A stretch of 64,000 bases of DNA, taken from positions 8,742,001 to 8,806,000 of the forward strand of contig NC_091054.1 in assembly GCF_963966145.1 (NCBI RefSeq), read 5' to 3'. The number at the start of each line of letters is the position of its first letter. Within the stretch, counting starts at the first letter, position 1. Below the pieces are notes generated by a model. The model was not told the DNA's origin. It saw nothing but the letters and a program-made list of their open reading frames with translations, and made no database searches. Below are positions 57,384 to 64,000 of this stretch, in pieces. Both the position numbers and the translations under genes were made by a program. This DNA is from Tenebrio molitor (Eukaryota; Arthropoda; Insecta; Coleoptera; Tenebrionidae).

Positions 57384-58226
57384 GGGTGTCTCCAAAAAAT
57401 AAGACGAGTCCATATTATGCATTCACGATCTTTTTGGAACCGAGTTGGCTATGATTTTTTCTTTTCATGTTGGACTAACTGACTCAGTGATTCAACGAAT
57501 GCAATTTTTTTTCCTGTCAGTGTCTGTTCGACATTTTCTTGCCACCGCATTGCCATATTTATTATTTTAATATTCGTAAGAAACTAAATGATTTATTAAG
57601 TTTGTAAAAATAATTTAAATTTCCGTCAAAGGAACAGTCAAAATTGCCAAAATAATTTTATTACGATAAAAATTTTCTATTAAACGATTTAATTTATTTT
57701 AAAAAGGACAGACTAGATTTAAGAGATCCGGCAACAATGTACCTATTCAGAAAATATAACCCTAAACTGAAAACAACCTAACCTAACACAAAAAGTGTCA
57801 ATTTCCTTTAGGGAATGTAGTTATCACCGAGGTACTGCCAACAAAATCACTAGATGGTCATAGCCAACTCGGTCCCAAAAAGATCGTGAATGCCTTATAG
57901 CTCCCTTATTTATCGGAGGATTTTAACTCTCTATACACCAAATTAAATGGTTATGAACAGGCTATAAAATGGCCTACTAAATTCACGTAGGTATAGCCCG
58001 AAGGGATTCAAGGCTAAACCGTCAAAACTTTTTTTTTTCCAAGTATGAACATGAACACATATTTTTTTTAGTAGTTCAGATGGAGATTTTTATTCTAAAA
58101 ACAACAGTGCAGGTATTACAAGTACATACATATAACCTTACATAAGAAAAATTTTTAAAAATATATACCACTTAAGAAGGTTATTTTACCACTACCTTTT
58201 GAAACAAATGACGAGCACCTAGCAAG
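57384..58226. mobile_element. Family A element, copy 2, split and truncated
   Basis: GGGTGTCTCCAAAAAATAAG and GACGAGTCCATA at the left match the start of the element at 3639; the sequence resumes after an insertion with TAGCTCCCTTATTTATCGGA and runs to GAAACAAATGACGAGCACC, where another family B copy cuts it. The right arm is missing. Confidence 0.75.
57415..57896. mobile_element. Family B element, short copy inserted in family A
   Basis: 482-bp deletion derivative of the Harbinger-like element at 39752 with both ends (TTATGCATTCACGATCTTTT and AAGGCATTCACGATCTTTTT inverted) and no coding DNA. It splits GTCCATAGCTCCC of family A, duplicating ATA (57412-57414 and 57897-57899). Confidence 0.8.
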
Positions 58227-58795
58227 GCCGTTCACGATCTTTTTGGGACCGAGTTGGCTGTGATTTTTTTCTTTTCATATTGGACTAACTGATTCTGTGA
58301 TGCAACGGATACAACTTTTTTTTCTGTCAGTGTTTGTTCGACATTTTCTTCCCACCGCATTGACAGATTTATTATTTTAATATTCGTAAGAAAGTAAATT
58401 ATTTATAAAGTGTGTAAAATAGTAGTTTATTTAACGAGTTTGCGTGTAATTTGGGCTTTTTTTGGCATGAGTGGGCCAGTTTAAAACTCGAGTGAAACGA
58501 GAGTTTTAAAGGTCCACGAGTGCCAAAAAAAGCCCAAATTACGCAAGAACAAGTTGAATACAACGTTTTTTTGTTCGACGAGCCCCCAAAGGCTCCAAAT
58601 CGCTGAAAATCTTTAAAATTAGCTTGACGTTTCGTTTTGACAAGTTGTCAAATTTATCAAAATCCGTTCACACAGGAGAAAATTCTCAATTTCTGACAGT
58701 GTCGAACAAAAAAATAATTTTAATTTCCGTCATAGGAAAAGTCAAAATTGCCAAAATAATTTTGTTACAACATAAAATTTCCATTAAACGACGCA
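58227..58795. mobile_element. Family B element, copy 3, interrupted by family C
   Basis: GTTCACGATCTTTTTGGGAC and GAGTTGGCTGTGA at the left, then ACATTTTCTTCCCACCGCAT-type sequence as in copy 2; after foldback family C it resumes with TTAATTTCCGTCATAGGAAA to CATTAAACGA. The right end is missing. Confidence 0.7.
58427..58714 (+). repeat. Foldback family C, copy 4
   Basis: Very close to copy 1 (TTTGGCATGAGTGGGCCAGT..; unique half ending TTCTGACAGTGTCGAACAAA), nested in a family B element. Confidence 0.75.
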
Positions 58796-58863
58796 ATACA
58801 TGCAGTACATATGTAATACCAAATCAAAGCATGTAAAAGTACCTAATTGCAATAACTCTCAAA

Positions 58864-59130
58864 CATCCGTGGAGGGAGAAAAGACTGGAGATGACATTTC
58901 CTATGCTTCCCATGTTAAAAATCCGAACCCTCTAAAAGCACGTGCAACAACCTTTTATGACCCAGTCCACAATGCGCTAGATAAAGAAGCACAATGCGCC
59001 TGGAAGGAAGGCGAAGGAAGCGATTGGCCTAGCGTCTATATTCAGAAACCTTTTATGACTCTGTAGCTTTCGCGGGCCGGTACACTTATTTGAATTAGTG
59101 CCATCTCCAGTCTTTTCTCCCTCCACGGTT
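58864..59130. mobile_element. Foldback element
   Basis: CCGTGGAGGGAGAAAAGACT at the left and AGTCTTTTCTCCCTCCACGG at the right are exact complements and extend to GGAGATGACATT / AGTGCCATCTCC. Inside, CAACCTTTTATGACCCAGTC-like text is partly repeated (AAACCTTTTATGACTCTGT). 59131-59800 shows no gene. Confidence 0.7.
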
Positions 59131-59804
59131 GAATTGTTCTGCAAATATAAACCATAGCATAGACCATAGAGCGAAGCTGCCAACCGTACGAAGCAGAAAG
59201 TACTAGAAGATAACTGCCAACCTTACTTTTTATCAAGTGAATTCGGCTTTAGAATTTAGAGGTACAGGTAAAGTAAACAATCTCCATTAATTTGCAAAAT
59301 TGAAACATTGTAGTTTTCTTTTAAAATGTTTTGAGTGAGCTGTATATTGCTGTATAATAAAAATAAACAAAAATTATATTGGGATATTTCTGTTGATCAT
59401 TCATCTTTAGAAACACAAAATTGTTTGAAACGTTGGGAATACCCGGATACCCGGAAACACCCGAAAGCTTAGGCGATCAGGTTTATTCAAGTCAGTGGAG
59501 AAGGACTCTACGCACATAACCTTAATTAATATTAGAGAAATGAAAACATTTAGGTTTACAGGTGCAGTGTAGGTGTCTTTGCTTGTACCAGAATCATCTC
59601 TTTCGTGTTTTCCGCGGATTAGTTTAGGTATGTCCAATCTTTAAATCATATTTAAGGACATAACCTCAAAATTTGCGGACATAAAGACATAATGGCTCTC
59701 TGTTCGGTGTTTTCCGTACTTAAAATGCTCTCCTTGGATGTGATAAATTGAACCAGTTCAAGTGTGCACAGTTTTTCTCGGATTGTCAAGTAAAACGACG
59801 TACT

Positions 59805-60575
59805 ATGAACCAGTGCCCTTGGTGCTCTTTCGACTCTGAGTGTGAAGCCCTCCTCAACAACCACATAAACATAAACCACGAGAACCTCACGCTGTTGGGA
59901 GAACTAGACGTCGACAACAAACTGATAAACTGCCTCTGCGAAGCCTGTAAATGTGAGCCCCAATTCCAGCCACTCGAAAACATCAAAACAGAAATAAAGG
60001 AGGAGCTGTTCTTGGACGAGATCAGTTACGAGGACACCGCTCTGATTGACCCGCTCAAGTCCGAACCGACAGGCGGCGAGATCGTCAAACACATTAACAA
60101 GTGGTTTACATGTGAACAGTGCACATATAAGTCCAGAGAGCGCTCTAATTTGAAGCGGCACCACTCCCTCAAACACGGCGACGGCAAAGAGATCACCTGG
60201 CACAGGTGCGAGCACTGCCCCTACCAAAGCAAGCAGAAGAGCACCCTCAAGACCCACATGAAACACAAACACTTGTCAGATGACGAAATCAAATGGTATT
60301 ACTGTGAACATTGCCCTTACAAGACCAAGACGAAATCGTGTCTGGCTTACCACCAGTTCCAGCACGCCAAACCTGAAAACATTCCTTGGTTCCAGTGCGA
60401 ACACTGCGACTACAAGGCCAAGACGAGGGGAAGGCTGAATAAGCACGTCTCGGAGCTGCACAGCGCTCCCGGCAACATAAAGTGGTTGAAATGCGAATAT
60501 TGCCCCTACATCACCAGAAGGAACTCTTCTTTGAAACAGCACGCTCTTCGCAAACACGCTCGAGTCATTAAATAA
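59805..60575 (+). CDS. C2H2 zinc-finger protein, six fingers
   Basis: Single-exon ORF of 256 aa starting MNQCPWCSFD. The open frame extends about 19 codons upstream but contains no ATG there, so 59805 is the start. A first finger-like unit (CPWC..H-x4-H, residues about 4-27) is followed by an acidic linker with IKTEIKEE (a sumoylation-like site) and then five C2H2 fingers from about residue 98 to the end: CEQCTYK.., CEHCPYQ.., CEHCPYK.., CEHCDYK.., CEYCPYI... Linkers (GKEITWHR, DDEIKWYY, NIPWFQ, NIKWLK) are not the TGEKP type but the xxIxW type. Nuclear nucleic-acid-binding role inferred; target unknown. AATAAA at 60613-60618 lies just before the stop of the convergent gene. Confidence 0.88.
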   Translation: MNQCPWCSFDSECEALLNNHININHENLTLLGELDVDNKLINCLCEACKCEPQFQPLENIKTEIKEELFLDEISYEDTALIDPLKSEPTGGEIVKHINKWFTCEQCTYKSRERSNLKRHHSLKHGDGKEITWHRCEHCPYQSKQKSTLKTHMKHKHLSDDEIKWYYCEHCPYKTKTKSCLAYHQFQHAKPENIPWFQCEHCDYKAKTRGRLNKHVSELHSAPGNIKWLKCEYCPYITRRNSSLKQHALRKHARVIK

Positions 60576-60630
60576 GTATTTATTTTATCAATTACAAAGT
60601 TAGAAATTTAAGTAATAAAGATCTTAATGT

Positions 60631-61732
60631 CTAGTTTTTCTTTCCCTTTTTCGACTCCATTTTCACGAGAGAAGCCCCAAACGGACATAGCGAATTATTC
60701 AAACAAGTCACGCATTGGGGCTTCGTCGGGAGGCAAACTTGTTGTCCAAAACCCACCAATAAGTGGTTGACTTCGCTCCAATATTCTTTGGGAAGCCAAT
60801 CTTCCAGCCCTTTTCTGGTGTCTTCAGGAGTCTTGCTTTTGACCCATCCGAGTCGATTTGTGATGCGGTGCACGTGGGTGTCGACTCCGATACCGGTGAC
60901 CTCGCCCCAGGCCGTTTTCATACAGAGATGCGCCATCTTGGGGCCCACCCCTGGAAGCTTGCATAAATTGGCAACAGTCTTGGGAATGTCACCCTTATAT
61001 TCATTTTTCAGCAATTCTGTTGTCTTCTTTATGTACTTCACCTTGTTCTGTTAATATTTTTTTGTTTTTACCAGATCAACACAAAACAAAATATTACCTT
61101 CCAGAAGCTCACAGGATAAATTAATTCCCCTAATTTTTCATCGGAAGTTTCTAAAATATTATCTATTGTACACCCATGTTGCTGCAGTTTAAGCATTGCA
61201 GCGTGAGTAATTTGATCTTTCGTTTGACTACTCAGCATTAAAGATAACAAAGCCTGATACCTGATCACCTAAAATATTCTGAATAAATATATACAAAAAA
61301 ATATTTGCATTTTTCAAAACGCACCTCAGGACTAGCAGTTTCGTCCTGACACTTGTCGCACCCCATCGAATCGACCGGCGCGTCGCTATTTTTCCTCATC
61401 TCCCTCAAATTCGCCAAAACTTGCTCCCAATCCTTTGGGGGCGCCTTTTTAACACTCTTCACAAGTGGCACTTCATCACCCTCAGATTCAATTTTTATGT
61501 GTTCCCGCTTGACACTTTTATTTTTACGCACTCCCTTAGACGTTTCAGGTACGGGTTCTTCCACAGTTTTTGATTTTGGGGCCGATTTTCCCAATTCGGA
61601 TTTTTGGTCACTCTCACTTTCTAAAGCCTTGACAGCTCGACTGCTTCGCGTTACTCGATCACTTTTCGTTGGTTGATCTCTAATAATTCGCTTCATGGCT
61701 TGCCGAAACTGATTAAAAGCACAAATGCGCAT
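60631..61732 (-). CDS. NTHL1: Endonuclease III-like DNA glycosylase (NTHL1), copy 1
   Basis: Bifunctional base-excision repair enzyme that removes oxidised pyrimidines and cuts abasic sites by beta-elimination. Exons: 61325-61696 or -61732 (two in-frame ATGs; MKRIIRDQPTKSDR or an upstream MRICAFNQ), 61098-61268 and 60631-61047, phases 0/0. About 319-331 aa. A basic N-terminal tail precedes DWEQVLANLREMR; then MLSSQTKDQ, the helix-hairpin-helix LPGVGPKMAHLCMK with the catalytic Lys, VDTHVHRI with the catalytic Asp, and the iron-sulphur cluster C-x6-C-x2-C-x5-C (CLPTKPQCVTCLNNSLC). Ends KMESKKGKKN. Convergent with the zinc-finger gene (55 bp between stops; AATAAA on the minus strand falls near 60578) and divergent from copy 2. 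Confidence 0.93.
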
Positions 61733-61825
61733 TAATAATATTCAAAGAACTAGGTTATGATTTTAAAAACTAGTTTCGCAGTAGCACCAACATCAAAATC
61801 ATATTGGTAGCCCTGCTGATACAAT

Positions 61826-62395
61826 GGAAAAATCCGTCGTCTGCGCCGATAATAACAAGTCGTGCCATTCGATGTGAAATGGCCACCAGAGGCACTTGGA
61901 TCAGTTGGATCGCGAATGAATGGAAACTGTAATAACTACGGAAGGTGTACAACTAGAATAAATGTCAACCGTTAATTCGTCATTGATTATCAAAATAACA
62001 ATAAATACAATAAGAACTTCAATCATAATCGGTGCAAATCATTTTGTAATATTAATTTGTGTTCGCGAGAAACAGCTAGACATAAAAAGGGTTTGAAACT
62101 CGAATAAGTATCAATTGTCATTGATTGTCAAAATAACAAATACAATAAGAACTTCAATGACAATAATGCAAATCATTTTGTGATATCAATTTGTATTCCC
62201 TAGAAATAGCTAGACATTTAAATTTTGACGATTTGAATAAATTTTTCCTTCTGTAATTTCTGTAATACTATTACAGTTTCCCATAACGCGCGAGGTGGTG
62301 ACATCTACCGATATTTTGACTTTTTTCCGGACGCAGAGTTTTGAGCGATTGGCACGACTTGTTATTACGATCAGCGCAGACGACGGAAAAATCAT
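61826..62395. promoter_or_regulatory. Shared inverted block between the two NTHL1 genes
   Basis: Upstream of each gene, in the same orientation relative to it, lies GGCACGACTTGTTATTA followed by GCGCAGACGACGG: minus strand at about 61826-61872, plus strand at about 62353-62390. In copy 1 this block could encode MARLVIIGADDGFF, but the ATG is TTG in copy 2 and the frames differ, so promoter or 5' leader is preferred. Between them a 115-nt direct duplication (AATACAATAAGAACTTCAAT..CAGCTAGACAT) occurs at about 61975-62085 and 62108-62215. Confidence 0.55.
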
Positions 62396-62556
62396 TAAAC
62401 TTGAGCGTCACCTGTTCAAATTTATAACCTCAAATTAGGAAAAATGTAAATGAGATTTTTGGCGTAACTCAGTATGTGAGGATAATAAAACGTGTTTCTA
62501 AAATTAGGAATAATACCATCGATTTTCCCGTTCGACGCATTCGAGCTGTCACTGTC

Positions 62557-63629
62557 ATGGACTTGTCCAAATTTAAATTGATCCCCAAACCTAAATTGTC
62601 CAACAAAACTAACCAGGAGGTTGAATCTGAACCTTCCACCTCGCAGCAGACGCTTGTTGAAAAGAGACAAGTTAAGCGGGAGCATATAAGAATTGAATAT
62701 GATGGCGAGGGGCCAAGTGCTAAAAATGTGAAGAAGAACTGGGTTCCTGATGAGTGGGAGCAAGTTTTAAGGAATATAAAAGAGATGCGGAAGAATTTCG
62801 ATGCTCCTGTTGACACAATGGGGTGCGATCACTGTCAAGATGAGACAGCTAGTCCTGAAGTAAGACAAGTGGGTCGAGTCAGACTGAATTTTGACCATAT
62901 TTTAGGTCTTCAGGTATCAAGCATTGCTGTCACTGATGTTGAGTAGCCAAACTAAAGATCAAGTGACATATAATGCAATGCAGAAACTTCAGCAACATGG
63001 CTGTATTATTGAGAATATTTTAGCCACCACGGATGAAAAACTAGGTGAACTTATCTATCCAGTAGGGTTTTGGAAGGTAATATTAAATAAAAACAGTTGA
63101 ATAATGACTTCAGTTTAATGTTTCTCAAGTTTATGATTTCTTACAAATTTGTGACATTCTTGTTTGATAAGTTTGTACCCTGTTGATAAGCAAAGCCTTG
63201 ACAAGCTTTTTTCTACAGAGTAAAGTCAAGTACATAAAAAAAACAACAGAAATTCTTAAAAAGGAGTATAATGGAGATATTCCAAAAACAGTAGAAGATC
63301 TGTGTAAACTACCTGGGGTAGGACCCAAAATGTCTCATTTGTGTATGAAAACTGCATGGAATGAAGTCACCGGAATTGGAGTGGACACTCATGTACACCG
63401 CATTTGCAACAGACTAGGTTGGGTCAGTTCCAAAACCCCTGAAGAAACGAGAAAAAGTTTGGAAGAGTGGTTACCAAAACAACATTGGGTTGAAATTGGA
63501 TTGCTGTTAGTGGGATTTGGACAACAGGTTTGCCAACCTGTCAGGCCTCAATGTTCCAATTGTTTGAATAATTCACTGTGCCCCTACGTCTCGAGCCATC
63601 CCAAAAAAGAAGTAAAAACAAAAAAGTAA
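62557..63629 (+). CDS. NTHL1: Endonuclease III-like DNA glycosylase (NTHL1), copy 2
   Basis: Paralogue of copy 1, 294 aa. Exons: 62557-62859, 62906-63076 and 63219-63629, same intron positions and phases as copy 1. The open frame runs upstream of 62557 but without an ATG. Starts MDLSKFKLIPKPK, shorter and different from copy 1. Shared core: MGCDHCQDETASPE, MLSSQTKDQ, LPGVGPKMSHLCMK (catalytic Lys), VDTHVHRI (catalytic Asp) and the cluster CQPVRPQCSNCLNNSLC. Every key residue is kept, so both copies are probably active. Intron 2 is 142 nt against 50 nt in copy 1. Ends in a basic KKEVKTKK tail. Confidence 0.92.
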
Positions 63630-64000
63630 TTTCTTTTTTCGGGAATCTTACATATTTACACGTCAAGTCCACTTTTTTGATATTTGTAGACGTAATTTTA
63701 GATATCGATTACTTTTTATGTACATTTTTTATGCTTTAAAATACACCTTTATTATTATTCAGGATGACCGTTTTTGTACAAAATAAGTACACAAACAAAT
63801 ACTATAACTATTTATTTCCAAATAAATATCACGATTACGATTAAAAGTGACAAATGTCAAAAGGTTATGTTTAGTATGTGTTTATATTTTAAAATTCAAA
63901 TTTGTTTCGTTAAAGAACATTAGCGTAAACACGAAAACGACTGAAATTAATTGAATATTAACAATTTCAGTGAAACAGTATGAGTACAATTAATCATAAG
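63630..64000. other. 3' flank of NTHL1 copy 2
   Basis: AT-rich, with AATAAA at about 63821. No further gene before the window ends. Confidence 0.5.

Noticed and set aside
59748..59804. Upstream extension of the zinc-finger frame.
   Set aside because: The extension opens with TTG and has no ATG; 59805 is the first ATG.
61770..61952. 60-codon minus-strand ORF covering the conserved NTHL1 upstream block (MARLVIIGADDG).
   Set aside because: The ATG and frame are not kept in the second NTHL1 copy, so the conservation is at DNA level.
1..64000. tRNA, rRNA or other structural RNA genes.
   Set aside because: I saw no tRNA A/B-box pairs with a cloverleaf and no rRNA sequence; a tRNAscan or Rfam search would be decisive.

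Overview
This is a window of an AT-rich insect genome, most likely a beetle and plausibly a darkling beetle (Tenebrionidae). The evidence is many short (about 45-60 nt) GT..AG introns, insect-type secreted serpins with ADHPF-type C-termini in a tight tandem array (a serpin array of this kind is known from Tribolium), a CYP4-clan P450 array, and dense DNA transposons (mariner-like, P-like, Harbinger-like, hAT relics). The species cannot be named from sequence alone.

Region 1 (1-30.5 kb) is a serpin (serine protease inhibitor) cluster. It holds seven minus-strand or mixed-strand genes (1, 2.1, 8.4, 12.2, 14.4, 17.1 and 19.1 kb) followed by a co-oriented plus-strand run at 21.2, 24.3, 25.9, 27.6 and 29.2 kb. 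Nearly every gene has the same four-exon plan: exon 1 with the signal peptide, exon 2 of 783-792 nt, exon 3 of 151 nt ending in the hinge, and exon 4 of 125-137 nt carrying the variable half of the reactive-centre loop (RCL), with intron phases 0/0/1. Between them lie four decayed pieces: an internally deleted pseudogene (5.4-6.1 kb), an exon-2 relic (10.7-11.0 kb), an orphan first exon (13.8 kb) and an exon1/exon4 remnant (23.6-23.8 kb). The gene at 24.3 kb is intact except that the AG acceptor of its RCL exon is gone. Two genes at the left edge lack a signal peptide. The array looks like a protease-inhibitor repertoire evolving by duplication, gene conversion and loop-exon divergence, with a shared GATA/TATA promoter module.

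Region 2 (30.5-53.6 kb) holds three tandem minus-strand CYP4-clan cytochrome P450s separated by transposon-rich DNA. The copy at 51.5-53.6 kb is intact (499 codons). The copy at 34.1-36.1 kb has lost the donor of its last intron right after the haem-binding cysteine. The copy at 41.8-45.1 kb has a 1-nt deletion in exon 2 and a large foldback insertion beside that exon's donor. The last intron is present in one copy, broken in another and absent in the third.

Region 3 (53.6-59.7 kb) is almost gene-free and filled with nested inverted-repeat elements. Several families recur across the window: a TA-flanked element, a Harbinger-like element and a 300-nt foldback. Two P-element-like elements at 48.3-50.1 kb lie side by side with three copies of the same 8-bp flank.

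Region 4 (59.8-63.6 kb) has a six-finger C2H2 zinc-finger gene facing tail-to-tail an NTHL1-type DNA glycosylase gene, which itself sits head-to-head with a second, intact NTHL1 paralogue. The two share a conserved inverted upstream block.

All calls are from reading the sequence; no database search was run.
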